A stretch of 64,000 nt of DNA from Pseudomonas sp. P5_109 (GCF_034009455.1 NZ_CP125380.1:1777001-1841000); one strand, 5' to 3'. Counted from the first letter of the stretch, positions 44,660-54,682 are shown. Numbers and translations: made by a program. The notes: a model not told the origin generated them from the sequence alone.

Positions 44660-45364
44660 ATGAACTTGTCTAGACAAGATGAGCCGGTGTACCGCGAATT
44701 GGCCGACATCCTGCGTCGGGAGCTGGCGGATTACCGCGCCGGGGATTTCCTGCCGGGGGAGGTGATGTTGGCCGAACGCTTCGGGGTCAACCGCCATACC
44801 TTGCGCCGCGCCATTGATGAACTGGTGTTTGAAGGCAGCCTGTTGCGTCGCCAGGGCAAGGGCACCCAGGTGCTGGAGCGGCCGCTGATTTACTCGATGA
44901 CTGCCGACAGTGCCTACAGCCAGTCGCTGTCGGCCCAGGGGCATGGCGTCGAAGCGCTGTTGCTCAAGCGCCGCTACTGCTTCGCCAGCCGTGAGGAGGC
45001 GCAGCATTTAGGGCTTGCCGAGATGGCACCGATGATCGAGTTGCAGACCTTGCGCAAGCTCGACAACCAACCGGTCAGCCTGATCCGCCATCGCTACTGC
45101 GCCAGCCACGCGCCGCTGTTGGCCGACTACACCGGCGGCTCCCTGCGCCAGTACTTGCGCGAACGGGACTTGCCGCTGACCCGTACCCAGAGCCTGATCG
45201 GCGCCCGTTTGCCCAACCGCGAAGAGGCCGCGCTGCTGCTGATGCCCCGGCATCTGCCGGCCCTGAGCGTGTTCACCCTTTCCCGCGATCGCGACGGCCG
45301 TGCCGTGGAGCTGGCCCAGTCCACCAGCCGTTCGGATCGCTTCCAGTACCAGGTCGTCACCTGA
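44660..45364 (+). CDS. phnF: GntR/HutC-family regulator PhnF
   Basis: 234 aa. The N-terminal winged helix-turn-helix is PVYRELADILRRELADYRAG to NRHTLRRAIDELVFEGSL, followed by a UTRA effector domain. It is the regulator usually encoded within phn clusters. Codons 2-7 contain a perfect palindrome matching the HutC-subfamily operator, suggesting self-repression. The stop overlaps the next start codon region (TGATGG). Confidence 0.93.
   Translation: MNLSRQDEPVYRELADILRRELADYRAGDFLPGEVMLAERFGVNRHTLRRAIDELVFEGSLLRRQGKGTQVLERPLIYSMTADSAYSQSLSAQGHGVEALLLKRRYCFASREEAQHLGLAEMAPMIELQTLRKLDNQPVSLIRHRYCASHAPLLADYTGGSLRQYLRERDLPLTRTQSLIGARLPNREEAALLLMPRHLPALSVFTLSRDRDGRAVELAQSTSRSDRFQYQVVT
44665..44678. 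promoter_or_regulatory. HutC-type operator over the phnF start
   Basis: CTTGTCTAGACAAG is a perfect 14-bp palindrome. Its core GTCTAGAC fits the HutC-subfamily operator pattern GT-M-TA-K-AC known for this regulator class. It sits inside the first codons of phnF, just after the terminator-like hairpin. Confidence 0.7.
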
Positions 45365-45375
45365 TGGAGAACTCA

Positions 45376-45825
45376 ATGCAAAACCCGGTTCCTCAAACTG
45401 AACGGCAGCACTGGATCGGCGTGCTGGCCCGCGCCCGACGCAGCGAATTGGAGCCCTTCGAAGACGCATTGCGCGATGTCGAGTACCAACTGATCCGTGC
45501 TCCGGAAATCGGCATGACCCTGGTCCGTGGCCGTATGGGCGGTAATGGCGCGCCGTTCAACGTCGGTGAAATGAGCGTGACCCGCTGCGTGGTGCGCCTG
45601 GCCGATGGCCGTACCGGTTACAGCTACCTGGCGGGTCGCGACAAGGTCCACGCCGAACTGGCCGCCTTGGCCGATGCGCATTTGCAGGGCGCGCAACAGC
45701 GCCACTGGCTGGCGGAAATGATCACGTCGCTGGCGACTGTCCAGGCCGAACGCCGGGCGCAAAAAGAGGCGGAAACCGCCGCCACCAAAGTCGAATTCTT
45801 CACCCTCGTACGAGGAGAAAACTGA
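45376..45825 (+). CDS. phnG: C-P lyase subunit PhnG
   Basis: 149 aa. It contains the family stretch PEIGMTLVRGRMGGNGAPFN and GEMSVTRCVVRLADG. PhnG is part of the PhnGHIJ core that attaches and cleaves phosphonate ribosides. The ATG at 45376 (GGAG six bases upstream) was preferred to the in-frame ATG at 45364. The stop overlaps phnH by one base. Confidence 0.94.
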   Translation: MQNPVPQTERQHWIGVLARARRSELEPFEDALRDVEYQLIRAPEIGMTLVRGRMGGNGAPFNVGEMSVTRCVVRLADGRTGYSYLAGRDKVHAELAALADAHLQGAQQRHWLAEMITSLATVQAERRAQKEAETAATKVEFFTLVRGEN

Positions 45826-46415
45826 TGAGCGCACAGCTGTTGCAACCGGCGTTCGCCGACCCGGTGCTGGATGCCCAGCGCGGATTTCGCGCAGCCCTTA
45901 AAGCCTTGGCCGGCCCCGGTGTGATCCAGACCTTGCAAGCCACGCCGCGCCTGGATGGGCTGGAGCCTGCGACTTACGCGCTGTGCCTGGCGCTGCTGGA
46001 TGTCGACACGCCGCTGTGGCTGGCGCCGTCCTTCGACACCCCACTGATCCGCGCCAACCTGGCGTTCCATTGTGGTTGCCCGTTGACCGCCCAGCGTGAA
46101 GACGCGCGGTTTGCCTTGCTTGCCGCTGACGATCTGCTCGATCTGAGCGGCTTCGATACAGGCAACAACCGTTACCCCGATCAGTCCTGCACCTTGCTGG
46201 TTCAACTGCCGAGCCTCGACGGCGGGGCAGGGCTGAAGTGGCGCGGGCCGGGGATCGAAAGCGAACACGGCGTCGCGCTGCCGCTGGCCGATGGCTTCTG
46301 GTGCGAACGTGAACAGCGCAACGAATTCCCCCGTGGCCTTGACCTGTTTTTCACTGCCGGCCATGACCTGATCGGCCTGCCCCGCAGCACCCGCATCGCA
46401 GAGGAGCGCGCCTGA
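45825..46415 (+). CDS. phnH: C-P lyase subunit PhnH
   Basis: 196 aa. PhnH family pattern AFADPVLDAQRGFRAALKAL at the N-terminus and RGPGIESEHGVALPLADGFW later. It is structural in the PhnGHIJ complex. The start overlaps the phnG stop; the stop overlaps the phnI start. Confidence 0.94.
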   Translation: MSAQLLQPAFADPVLDAQRGFRAALKALAGPGVIQTLQATPRLDGLEPATYALCLALLDVDTPLWLAPSFDTPLIRANLAFHCGCPLTAQREDARFALLAADDLLDLSGFDTGNNRYPDQSCTLLVQLPSLDGGAGLKWRGPGIESEHGVALPLADGFWCEREQRNEFPRGLDLFFTAGHDLIGLPRSTRIAEERA

Positions 46416-47491
46416 TGTACGTAGCCGTCAAGGGTGGCGAACAGGCCATCGACAATGCCCACCGACTGCTGGCGAAAAAGCGCCGGGGCGATACTTCGGT
46501 CGCTGAGCTCGGCGTCGAGCAGATCCGTCAGCAACTGCCGCTGGCGGTGGCGCGGGTGATGAGTGAAGGCTCGCTGTACGACGAAGAACTTGCTGCGCTG
46601 GCGATCAAGCAGGCCGCGGGGGATCTGGTGGAAGCGATCTTCCTGTTGCGTGCCTACCGCACCACGTTGCCGCGTTTCAGCCCGAGCCTGCCGATCGATA
46701 CCGCGAACATGCTACTCAGCCGGCGTTTGTCCGCCACCTTCAAGGATGTGCCGGGCGGCCAACTGCTGGGCCCGACCTTCGATTACACCCATCGTCTGCT
46801 GGACTTCGCGCTGTTGGCCGAAGGCGAGCATCCGGGGCCGCAGGTCAATCCAGATTCCAGCCTCGAAGCTTGCCCGCGCGTCCTCGGTTTGCTCGCACAG
46901 GAAGGCTTGATCAAGACCGAATCCGACAACGGCGAAAGCGTGGCGGACATCACCCGCGATCCGCTGGAGCTGCCCGCCAATCGTGCCCAGCGTCTGCAAG
47001 CCTTGGCCCGTGGCGACGAAGGTTTCCTCCTGGCGCTGGGCTATTCGACCCAGCGTGGTTATGGCCGCAATCACCCGTTCGCCGGGGAAATTCGCATCGG
47101 TGAAGTCGAGGTGTGGATCGACCCGGAAGAGCTGGGCTTCCCGATTAACCTGGGCTGCATCGAAGTCACCGAGTGCGAGATGGTCAACCAGTTTGTCGGC
47201 TCGGCCACGGAGCTGGCGCAGTTTACCCGTGGCTACGGTCTGGCCTTCGGACACGCCGAGCGCAAGGCCATGGGCATGGCGCTGGTCGATCGAGCGCTGC
47301 GCGCTGATGAATACAACGAAGAGATCGTGTCCCCGGCGCAGCAGGAAGAGTTCGTGCTGATGCACTGCGACAACGTCGAGGCCGCAGGCTTCGTCTCGCA
47401 CCTCAAGCTGCCTCACTACGTCGACTTCCAGGCCGAACTGGAACTGATCCGCAAACTCCGTAAACCTGTCGAGGGCAGCAACCATGAATGA
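46415..47491 (+). CDS. phnI: C-P lyase subunit PhnI (nucleosidase)
   Basis: 358 aa. N-terminal MYVAVKGGEQAIDNAHRLLA and HCDNVEAAGFVSHLKLPHYV near the end are typical of PhnI. PhnI replaces the adenine of ATP with the phosphonate to give a 5'-triphosphate riboside. Overlaps phnJ by 8 nt. Confidence 0.95.
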   Translation: MYVAVKGGEQAIDNAHRLLAKKRRGDTSVAELGVEQIRQQLPLAVARVMSEGSLYDEELAALAIKQAAGDLVEAIFLLRAYRTTLPRFSPSLPIDTANMLLSRRLSATFKDVPGGQLLGPTFDYTHRLLDFALLAEGEHPGPQVNPDSSLEACPRVLGLLAQEGLIKTESDNGESVADITRDPLELPANRAQRLQALARGDEGFLLALGYSTQRGYGRNHPFAGEIRIGEVEVWIDPEELGFPINLGCIEVTECEMVNQFVGSATELAQFTRGYGLAFGHAERKAMGMALVDRALRADEYNEEIVSPAQQEEFVLMHCDNVEAAGFVSHLKLPHYVDFQAELELIRKLRKPVEGSNHE

Positions 47492-48356
47492 CCTGACCCA
47501 GGCACCGGTACGCGATACCGCGTACAACTTCGCCTACCTCGATGAGCAGACCAAACGCATGATCCGCCGCGCCTTGCTCAAGGCCGTGGCGATCCCCGGT
47601 TATCAGGTGCCGTTCGGTGGTCGCGAGATGCCGCTGCCTTATGGCTGGGGCACTGGCGGCATGCAGTTGACCGCCGCGATTCTCGGCGACGATGACGTGC
47701 TCAAGGTCATCGACCAGGGTGCGGACGACACCACCAACGCCGTATCGATTCGCCGCTTCTTCGCCCGCACCGCTGGCGTCGCAACCACTGAAAGTACGCC
47801 CGATGCCACGGTAATCCAGACCCGTCACCGCATCCCGGAAACGCCGCTGCATGCCGACCAGATCATGGTCTATCAGGTGCCGATTCCCGAGCCGCTGCGT
47901 TTTATCGAACCGTCGGAAACCGAGACCCGGACCATGCACGCCCTCAACGATTACGGGGTCATGCACGTCAAGCTCTATGAGGACATCGCCACCTTCGGTC
48001 ACATCGCCACAGCCTATGCCTACCCGGTGATGGTCGACGAGCGCTACGTGATGGACCCGTCGCCGATCCCCAAGTTCGACAACCCGAAACTCGATATGAG
48101 CCCGGCGTTGATGCTGTTCGGCGCCGGCCGGGAGAAGCGTTTGTACGCGGTGCCGCCGTACACCCGGGTCACCAGCCTCGACTTCGAGGATCACCCCTTC
48201 GAAGCGCAGAAGTGGGAAGAGTGCTGCGCCATCTGCGGCAGCCGTGAATCGTTCCTCGACGAGCTGATCCTCGACGACGCCGGCACCCAGAGCTTCGTCT
48301 GTTCCGACACCTATTACTGCGCCCAGCGCGTCAGCCAGCAGGAGCAGGGCCAATGA
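47484..48356 (+). CDS. phnJ: Carbon-phosphorus lyase PhnJ
   Basis: 290 aa radical-SAM-type enzyme. Cysteines C248, C251, C273 and C279 have exactly the C-x2-C-x21-C-x5-C spacing of E. coli PhnJ, where three bind the iron-sulfur cluster and the last carries the thiyl radical. It cleaves the C-P bond to release alkane and cyclic ribose phosphate. Overlaps phnK by 4 nt. Confidence 0.97.
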   Translation: MNDLTQAPVRDTAYNFAYLDEQTKRMIRRALLKAVAIPGYQVPFGGREMPLPYGWGTGGMQLTAAILGDDDVLKVIDQGADDTTNAVSIRRFFARTAGVATTESTPDATVIQTRHRIPETPLHADQIMVYQVPIPEPLRFIEPSETETRTMHALNDYGVMHVKLYEDIATFGHIATAYAYPVMVDERYVMDPSPIPKFDNPKLDMSPALMLFGAGREKRLYAVPPYTRVTSLDFEDHPFEAQKWEECCAICGSRESFLDELILDDAGTQSFVCSDTYYCAQRVSQQEQGQ

Positions 48357-49159
48357 ACCAGGCGCTGAAAAACGATCTGTCCGTGTCCACCGAACCCCTG
48401 CTACGAGTGCGCGACCTGTCCCTGTTGTACGGGCCGGAGAAGGGTTGCCAGGACGTCAGCTTCGATTTGTACCCCGGCGAAGTGTTGGGAATTGTCGGCG
48501 AATCCGGCTCGGGCAAGTCGACCTTGCTGTCCTTGCTCAGCGGCCGCCTTACGCCCCAGCACGGCAACATCGGTTACCGCGACAAACAGGGCCAATGGCT
48601 GGACCTGTACAGCGCCAGCGAAGCCGAGCGGCGCACCTTGCTACGCACCGAATGGGGTTTTGTCGAGCAAAACCCCCGCGATGGTCTGCGCATGGGGGTG
48701 TCCGCCGGGGCCAACATCGGCGAGCGGTTGATGGCCCAGGGCGTGCGCAATTACCAGCAGCTGCGCGGGGCTGGACTGGATTGGCTGAGCCAGGTGGAAA
48801 TCGATCCGCAGCGCATCGACGATTTGCCCCGGACCTTCTCTGGCGGCATGCAGCAGCGCCTGCAAATCGCCCGCAACCTGGTGTCCAGTCCGCGCCTGGT
48901 GTTCATGGACGAGCCGACCGGTGGCCTCGATGTGTCGGTGCAGGCGCGCTTGCTCGACCTCCTTCGTGGGCTGGTGCGTGAGCTGGACCTGGCCGTGGTG
49001 ATCGTCACCCACGACCTGGCGGTGGCGCGTCTGCTGGCTGACCGCTTGATGGTGATGCGCCGCTCGCGGGTGGTGGAAACCGGGCTGACCGATCAGATCC
49101 TCGACGATCCGCAGCACCCTTACTCGCAACTGCTGGTGTCCTCGGTGTTGCAGCCGTGA
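48353..49159 (+). CDS. phnK: C-P lyase ABC-type subunit PhnK
   Basis: 268 aa ABC ATPase. The Walker A is [16 protein letters not shown], the signature [15 protein letters not shown], and the Walker [17 protein letters not shown]. PhnK docks on the PhnGHIJ complex instead of a membrane transporter. It is followed by phnL after 28 nt. Confidence 0.95.
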   Translation: MNQALKNDLSVSTEPLLRVRDLSLLYGPEKGCQDVSFDLYPGEVLGIVGESGSGKSTLLSLLSGRLTPQHGNIGYRDKQGQWLDLYSASEAERRTLLRTEWGFVEQNPRDGLRMGVSAGANIGERLMAQGVRNYQQLRGAGLDWLSQVEIDPQRIDDLPRTFSGGMQQRLQIARNLVSSPRLVFMDEPTGGLDVSVQARLLDLLRGLVRELDLAVVIVTHDLAVARLLADRLMVMRRSRVVETGLTDQILDDPQHPYSQLLVSSVLQP

Positions 49160-49187
49160 AGCCCCGTTCAATAGTGGAAACCCTGCG

Positions 49188-49907
49188 ATGAATACCTTGA
49201 TCGAGGTCCGTGACCTCTCGAAAACCTTCACCCTGCATCAGCAGAACGGCGTAGTCCTCAATGTGCTGCGCGGGGTGGATTTCAGTGTGGCGGCCGGTGA
49301 ATGCCTGGTGCTGCACGGCCAGTCCGGCGCGGGCAAGAGCACCTTGCTGCGCACCTTGTACGGCAACTACCTGCCGGCGGGCGGCAGTATCTGCGTGCAG
49401 CACGACGGCCAATGGCGGGAGCTGGTCGGTGCCGAGCCCCGGGACATTCTGCAAGTGCGCCAGCGCACCCTGGGTTATGTCAGTCAGTTCCTGCGGGTGA
49501 TCCCGCGAGTGGCGTGCCTGGATGTGGTGATGGAGCCGGCCCTGGCCCGTGGCTGGTCGAAAGAGCAGGCGAAAGCACGTGCCGAATCCTTGCTCACTCG
49601 CCTGAACATCCCGCAACGCCTCTGGCAGCTGGCGCCCGGCACCTTCTCCGGAGGTGAGCAGCAGCGAGTCAACATCGCCCGCGGCTTCATGGTGGCCTGG
49701 CCGGTGATGTTGCTCGACGAACCGACTGCATCACTCGACGACAGCAATCGCCAGGTGGTGCTGGAACTGATGAACGAAGCCAAGAACGCCGGTGCCGCGC
49801 TGATCGGCATCTTCCACGACCGCGTCGCCCGCGAGGCGGTTGCCGACCGCCATCTCGACATGACTCCAGCCGCTGTGACTGAAAAGGAATACGCCGATGT
49901 CCGTTGA
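49188..49907 (+). CDS. phnL: C-P lyase ABC-type subunit PhnL
   Basis: 239 aa ABC ATPase. The Walker A is [16 protein letters not shown], the signature [15 protein letters not shown] and Walker [14 protein letters not shown]. It is required for C-P lyase activity in vivo. Overlaps phnM by 11 nt. Confidence 0.94.
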   Translation: MNTLIEVRDLSKTFTLHQQNGVVLNVLRGVDFSVAAGECLVLHGQSGAGKSTLLRTLYGNYLPAGGSICVQHDGQWRELVGAEPRDILQVRQRTLGYVSQFLRVIPRVACLDVVMEPALARGWSKEQAKARAESLLTRLNIPQRLWQLAPGTFSGGEQQRVNIARGFMVAWPVMLLDEPTASLDDSNRQVVLELMNEAKNAGAALIGIFHDRVAREAVADRHLDMTPAAVTEKEYADVR

Positions 49908-51042
49908 GCAGATCCTCAGCAATGCCCAACTGGTCACCGCCGACCGTGTGTTCTACGGCACCGTGTTGCTGCGCGACGGCTTGATCGCCGAGGTTGCCGA
50001 AGGCCCAAGTCGTTTGCCCCAGGCCCTGGACCTCAATGGCGATTACCTGCTGCCGGGCCTGGTGGAGTTGCACACCGACAACCTGGAGCGCCACATGACC
50101 CCGCGTCCCGGTGTGGACTGGCCGTCGGTGCCGGCGGTGCTCAGTCACGATGCACAGATCATCGCGGCAGGCATCACCACGGTGTTCGACGCGGTGTCCA
50201 TCGGCGATGTGAATCCCAAGGGCAATCGCATGCAGAAACTGCCGGCGATGCTCGACGCCATCGCCAAAGCCTCCGACGCCGGGCTGACCCGTGCCGAACA
50301 CCGTCTGCACTTGCGCTGCGAGCTGTGCCACCCGGACACCCTCAGCGTGTTCCGCGATCTGGTGGAGAACCCGCTGGTGCAATTGGTGTCTGTTATGGAC
50401 CACTCGCCGGGTCAGCGCCAGTTCGTGCTGGAATCCAAGTACCGTGAGTACTACATGGGCAAGTACCACTTGACCACCACGCAGATGGACGAGTTCATCG
50501 CGCTGCAAATGGCCAACTCGCGCACCTATAGCGACCGCTACCGCGCGGCGATTGTCGAGCATTGCCTGGCCCTTGGCCTGTCGGTGGCCAGCCATGACGA
50601 CGCGACCCTGGCCCATGTCGAGGAGTCGGCGCGCTACGGCATGACCATCGCCGAGTTCCCGACCACCGTCGAGGCCGCGCGCGGTTGCCGGGAGCACGGC
50701 ATGAATGTGTTGATGGGCGCACCGAACATCGTGCGCGGCGGGTCGCACTCGGGTAACGTGGCCGCCGCGGAGCTTGCCGCCGAAGGCTTGCTGGATATTC
50801 TGTCCAGCGACTACTACCCGGCAAGCCTGCTGCAATCGGCGTTCGCGCTGGCGGCGCAGAGTGAGCGGATTGGTCTGGCCGAAGCGGTGCGCATGGTCAG
50901 CCTGAATCCGGCCCGGGCCGCCGGGTTGAACGATCGTGGCGAGATTGCCCCGGGCTTGCGGGCTGATCTGCTGCAAACGCGTAGTCAGGACGGTCTGCCA
51001 GTGGTCCAGCAAGTATGGCGACAAGCGAAGAGGGTGTTTTGA
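49897..51042 (+). CDS. phnM: Ribophosphonate triphosphate hydrolase PhnM
   Basis: 381 aa amidohydrolase-fold enzyme. Metal-ligand motifs are visible: [17 protein letters not shown] near residue 55, and further ligands in [23 protein letters not shown] and LSSDYYP. It removes diphosphate from the riboside triphosphate. The stop overlaps phnN by one to three bases. Confidence 0.95.
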   Translation: MSVEQILSNAQLVTADRVFYGTVLLRDGLIAEVAEGPSRLPQALDLNGDYLLPGLVELHTDNLERHMTPRPGVDWPSVPAVLSHDAQIIAAGITTVFDAVSIGDVNPKGNRMQKLPAMLDAIAKASDAGLTRAEHRLHLRCELCHPDTLSVFRDLVENPLVQLVSVMDHSPGQRQFVLESKYREYYMGKYHLTTTQMDEFIALQMANSRTYSDRYRAAIVEHCLALGLSVASHDDATLAHVEESARYGMTIAEFPTTVEAARGCREHGMNVLMGAPNIVRGGSHSGNVAAAELAAEGLLDILSSDYYPASLLQSAFALAAQSERIGLAEAVRMVSLNPARAAGLNDRGEIAPGLRADLLQTRSQDGLPVVQQVWRQAKRVF

Positions 51043-51608
51043 TGTCGGGCAGGTTGATCTATCTCATCGGGCCTTCAGGTTCGGGCAAGGACAGCCTGCT
51101 GGATGCGGCGCGAGCGCGGTTGGCCGAACGCGGTTGCCGTATCGTGCGGCGGGTCATTACCCGCTCGGCCGAAGCCGTGGGCGAGGCGGCGCTGGGCGTC
51201 AGCGCGCAGCAATTTGCCGACATGGAAGCCCGGGGCGCCTTTGCCCTGAGCTGGCACGCCAATGGATTGTCCTATGGCATCGGGCGGGAAATCGACGATT
51301 GGCTGGCCGGCGGCCAGGACGTACTGGTCAATGGCTCGCGGGGGCATTTGCAGAACACCCGGCTGCGTTATCCGAATGTGCTGGTGCTGTTGCTGACCGT
51401 GGATCAGGCCGTGTTGCGTCAACGACTGCTGGAGCGTGGACGTGAGTCGCTGATCGAGATCGATCAGCGTTTGGCGCGCAATGCCCGATTCAACGAGCAG
51501 CTGCTGGCGCAGGACTCGGCCGTGCACCTGCTCGACAACTCCGGGCAGCTGGAGTCTACAGTCGAACGCTTGTTGGCCTGTATTGACGAGCAAACCCCAT
51601 GCGTTTGA
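51042..51608 (+). CDS. phnN: Ribose 1,5-bisphosphokinase PhnN
   Basis: 188 aa guanylate-kinase-like protein. The P-loop is IGPSGSGKDSLLDAA near the N-terminus. It makes PRPP from ribose 1,5-bisphosphate, closing the phosphonate route. The ATG at 51042 overlaps the phnM TGA. Its last ten bases overlap phnP. Confidence 0.94.
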   Translation: MSGRLIYLIGPSGSGKDSLLDAARARLAERGCRIVRRVITRSAEAVGEAALGVSAQQFADMEARGAFALSWHANGLSYGIGREIDDWLAGGQDVLVNGSRGHLQNTRLRYPNVLVLLLTVDQAVLRQRLLERGRESLIEIDQRLARNARFNEQLLAQDSAVHLLDNSGQLESTVERLLACIDEQTPCV

Positions 51609-52348
51609 CGTTGCTGGGCACCGGCGATGCCCGGCAAGTCCCGGTCTACGGCTGTGAGTGTGTGGCTTGCGATGCGGCCCGCAAGGATGAGCGCTTGCAG
51701 CGTCGACCGTGCAGCGCGCTGATCGAGTGCGGTGATCAGCGCTGGTTGATCGACAGCGGCTTGCCTGACCTGTGCGAACGGTTCCCGCCGCACAGTTTCA
51801 ACGGCATTTTCCAGACCCATTACCACGCCGATCACGCCCAGGGCCTGTTGCATCTGCGCTGGGGCCAGGGCCTGGTGATTCCAGTCCACGGTCCCGTGGA
51901 CCCGGAAGGCCTGGCCGACCTCTACAAACACCCCGGCATTCTCGATTTCAGCCAACCGTTCGAAGGCTTCGAAACCCGGCAGTTCGGCGCGCTCAGCGTC
52001 ACTGCGCTGCCGCTGCAACACTCGAAACCGACCCTCGGTTATTTGCTGGAAGGAGAAGGGCGGCGAATCGCCTACCTGACCGACACCGTAGGCCTGCCGC
52101 CGGACACTTTGAACTGGCTGCGGCGTGAACCGCTGGATGTGCTGGTGCTGGACTGCTCCATGCCGCCGCAACCCCAGGCCCCGCGCAATCACAATGATTT
52201 GAACCTGGCCTTGCAGTGCATCGACGAGTTGCAGCCGAAGTCGGCGGTGTTGACCCATGTCGGGCATACCCTGGATGCCTGGTTGATGCAGCACCGGGGT
52301 GAATTGCCGGCGAATGTCAGGGTCGGGTTTGATGGGTGTGTGTTGTAG
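51599..52348 (+). CDS. phnP: Cyclic phosphate phosphodiesterase PhnP
   Basis: 249 aa metallo-beta-lactamase fold. The metal motif is THYHADHAQGL, and the structural zinc Cys set YGCECVACDAARK is near the N-terminus. A C-terminal LTHVGHTLDAWL follows. It opens the 1,2-cyclic ribose phosphate formed by PhnJ. It ends the phn cluster; no phnO is present. No clear terminator follows. Confidence 0.95.
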   Translation: MRLTLLGTGDARQVPVYGCECVACDAARKDERLQRRPCSALIECGDQRWLIDSGLPDLCERFPPHSFNGIFQTHYHADHAQGLLHLRWGQGLVIPVHGPVDPEGLADLYKHPGILDFSQPFEGFETRQFGALSVTALPLQHSKPTLGYLLEGEGRRIAYLTDTVGLPPDTLNWLRREPLDVLVLDCSMPPQPQAPRNHNDLNLALQCIDELQPKSAVLTHVGHTLDAWLMQHRGELPANVRVGFDGCVL

Positions 52349-52367
52349 TGATCAGGTGTGGTGATTT

Positions 52368-52457
52368 TCAGAACATTGCCCGGAAACGGGCCGCCGCGGA
52401 AAACGAGCCGGTCTCCACCACGTAGACGAAGGTTTCCATTGCGACGAGGCGGTCCAT
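52368..52457 (-). pseudogene. Relic of a LysR-type regulator gene
   Basis: A 29-codon minus-strand frame reads MDRLVAMETFVYVVETGSFS then AAAR and soon stops. This is the invariant beginning of a LysR-family DNA-binding domain, cut before the recognition helix. AAGGACCTCC precedes the ATG. The remainder of the gene is absent; the downstream side runs into phnP. It lies next to the SDR-MFS pair, which is the sort of neighbour LysR proteins control. Confidence 0.75.
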
Positions 52458-52499
52458 TGGAGGTCCTTGTGCAGGTCGAATGGCTGTGAAGATCCAGTG

Positions 52500-52590
52500 T
52501 GTGTGGGCTTGCTCGCGAATGCGTTGTATCGGTCGACATTGATGTTGAATGTCAGTCCGCCTTCGCGAGCAAGCCCGCTCCCACATTTGT
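52500..52590. repeat. REP/inverted REP pair
   Basis: GTGTGGGCTTGCTCGCGAA and its inverse TTCGCGAGCAAGCCCGCTCC enclose about 40 bases between the LysR relic and the SDR stop codon. Confidence 0.8.
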
Positions 52591-52603
52591 CAGGTGGCGT
52601 TGA

Positions 52604-53323
52604 TCAGAACGCGGCTTTCCCCACGGAAGCACCGCCATCGACAAACAGCGTCTGCCCGGTGATGAAGCCGCTCTGCTCCGACAACAGAAACGTAATCGCC
52701 GAGGCAATTTCCTGTGGCTGCCCCAGGCGCCCCATGGGCACGCTGGCCAGATACCGCGCTTCACCTTCACTGCCCGGCGGGTTGTTGGCGCGGAACAGTT
52801 CGGTTTCGGTCGGCCCCGGTGCCACGGCGTTTACCGTGATGCCACTTTGCGCCAGTTCCAGCGCCCACGAGCGGGTGAAGCTGACCAGCGCCGCCTTGGC
52901 CGCCGCATAAGCCGTGCGCTGGGTAATCCCGAGTACCGTCAGGCTGGAGATGTTTACTATCCGGCCCCAGCCCTTGGCGCGCATGTTCGGCAACAGCGTC
53001 TGGGTGGCCTGCAAGGCCGAATGCAAATTGACCCGCATGACGTCGTCGAAGGTATCCAGATCGATTTCGCCGAGCGCTTGCGGGCGCACCAGGCCGACGT
53101 TGTTCACCAATCCATCGAACTCGTACGTTTGGGCCAGATCCGCCAGCACTTCCCTGGCCAGTGTCCGGTCGCTCAGGTCCAGCGGAAACAGAATGCCGGG
53201 AAATGTCAGGTCGGGCTTGCGGGCAATGCCCACCACGCGATGACCGGCCCGGTCCAGATGCTCGGCCACCGCCCGGCCAATGCCTTTGCTGGCACCGGTG
53301 ATGAGAAAGGTGCGTCGGGTCAT
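52604..53323 (-). CDS. SDR-family NAD(P)-dependent oxidoreductase
   Basis: 239 aa classical short-chain dehydrogenase. The cofactor motif is TGASKGIG (residues ~9-16), with NNVG, catalytic Ser in IVNISSLTVLG, YAAAK with the Tyr/Lys pair, and VDGGASVG near the end. The substrate cannot be told from sequence. ATG at 53323 has AAGGAGTAGCC upstream and was chosen over an upstream frame start at 53344. It is on the same strand as the MFS gene upstream. Confidence 0.9.
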   Translation of the reverse strand: MTRRTFLITGASKGIGRAVAEHLDRAGHRVVGIARKPDLTFPGILFPLDLSDRTLAREVLADLAQTYEFDGLVNNVGLVRPQALGEIDLDTFDDVMRVNLHSALQATQTLLPNMRAKGWGRIVNISSLTVLGITQRTAYAAAKAALVSFTRSWALELAQSGITVNAVAPGPTETELFRANNPPGSEGEARYLASVPMGRLGQPQEIASAITFLLSEQSGFITGQTLFVDGGASVGKAAF

Positions 53324-53476
53324 GGCTACTCCTTGTAAAGGCATGCCGCCGGCCGGGCGGCACTTGATCGGGTCAGCCGCGAATCGTATCCAGCATCGCT
53401 TCAGGCTCTGGGCATCGAGTGTAATCGGGGTTGACCCCGGCGTAACAGATCACGCCATCTGCGGGCGGCGATTGAA
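53324..53476. other. Spacer between the SDR and MFS genes
   Basis: No convincing gene. A 26-codon GTG-started minus-strand frame is present, but it has no family resemblance. Confidence 0.4.
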
Positions 53477-54682
53477 CTAAGCCGTCGCCAGCGAACCCTT
53501 CTGCGAAACACTCAGGAACCGCAGCAACGCCAGCAGCGGAAACGCGCTGCCGACGATCACGATCCACAACCAGCCGCCGTGTTCGTACACAGCGCTGGCC
53601 ACCGAAGAGCCGAAGGCACCGCCGATGAAGATGCTGGTCATGTACAGCGCATTCAGGCGGCTGCGGCTTTTGCCATCGAGGGCGTAGACCGCGCGCTGGC
53701 CGAGGACCATGTTCATCTGCACGCAGAAGTCGAGCACCACGCCGGTCACCGCCAGGCCGATGACGCTGTACACCGGATGGATAAATGCCGGCAAAAAACT
53801 CAGGCTGGCGAACAGCAGCGCCAGCAACGAAGCGATGCGGGTATGGCCGGCATCGGCCAGGCGTCCGGCGATGGGCGCGGCAATGGCGCCGATGGCGCCC
53901 ACCAGCGCGAAGATCGCAATCTCGCTTTGCGACAAACCGTGATTGCGCGCCAGTTCCAGCGGTACGGCAGTCCAGAACAGGCTGAAAGTGGCAAACATGC
54001 AGCCTTGGTAAAAGGCACGCTGGCGCAGCACCGGTTGTTGGCGCAACAGCGTCCACAACGAGCCCAGCAACTGGCCATAGGAGGCACTGTGATCAGGCTC
54101 GCGCTTGGGTATGGTCACGGCCAGCACAATGCTGATGGCTGCCATCAACACGGCGGCAATCATGAACATCGCCCGCCAGCCGAAGTGGTCGGCTACCACG
54201 CTGGACACCGGACGAGCCAGCAGAATACCGAGCAGCAAACCGCCCATGATCCCGCCCACCACACGGCCACGGGTCTCTTCCGGCGCCAGGTGCGCGGCCA
54301 GCGGAATCAGGATCTGCACCGAAACCGAACTGAACCCCACCAACAGCGAAATCAGCAAAAACACGTTCGGCTGATCGGTAAACGCCGCACCCAGCAGGCT
54401 GGCGATTGCCACCAGCGTGGTGATGATCATCAACCGGCGGTTTTCCAGCAGATCCCCCAGCGGCACCAGGAAGAACAGCCCCAGCGCATAGCCGATCTGG
54501 GTCAGGGACACGATCAGGCTGGCCATGGTGTTGGTCAGGCCGATATCCGGAGCGATCAGGCCGATGATCGGCTGGGCGTAGTAGATGTTGGCGACAATGG
54601 CGCCACAGCAGAAGGCGAACAGCAGCACCATGCCTCGGGTCATTGTCGCGGTGCCGTGGGGCACCTGGGTTGCTGGGTTCAT
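53477..54682 (-). CDS. Major facilitator superfamily transporter
   Basis: 401 aa, twelve hydrophobic segments. The MFS loop motif LVPLGDLLENRRLMIITT lies after helix 2, and PEETRGRVVGGIMGG follows. It is likely a proton-driven exporter of the drug or small-molecule efflux type. It is upstream of the SDR gene on the same strand, with a palindromic operator candidate 80 bases before its start. Confidence 0.88.
   Translation of the reverse strand: MNPATQVPHGTATMTRGMVLLFAFCCGAIVANIYYAQPIIGLIAPDIGLTNTMASLIVSLTQIGYALGLFFLVPLGDLLENRRLMIITTLVAIASLLGAAFTDQPNVFLLISLLVGFSSVSVQILIPLAAHLAPEETRGRVVGGIMGGLLLGILLARPVSSVVADHFGWRAMFMIAAVLMAAISIVLAVTIPKREPDHSASYGQLLGSLWTLLRQQPVLRQRAFYQGCMFATFSLFWTAVPLELARNHGLSQSEIAIFALVGAIGAIAAPIAGRLADAGHTRIASLLALLFASLSFLPAFIHPVYSVIGLAVTGVVLDFCVQMNMVLGQRAVYALDGKSRSRLNALYMTSIFIGGAFGSSVASAVYEHGGWLWIVIVGSAFPLLALLRFLSVSQKGSLATA

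Noticed and set aside
53373..53450. Small minus-strand coding frame between SDR and MFS genes
   Set aside because: Only 26 codons from a GTG, no Shine-Dalgarno and no family resemblance.
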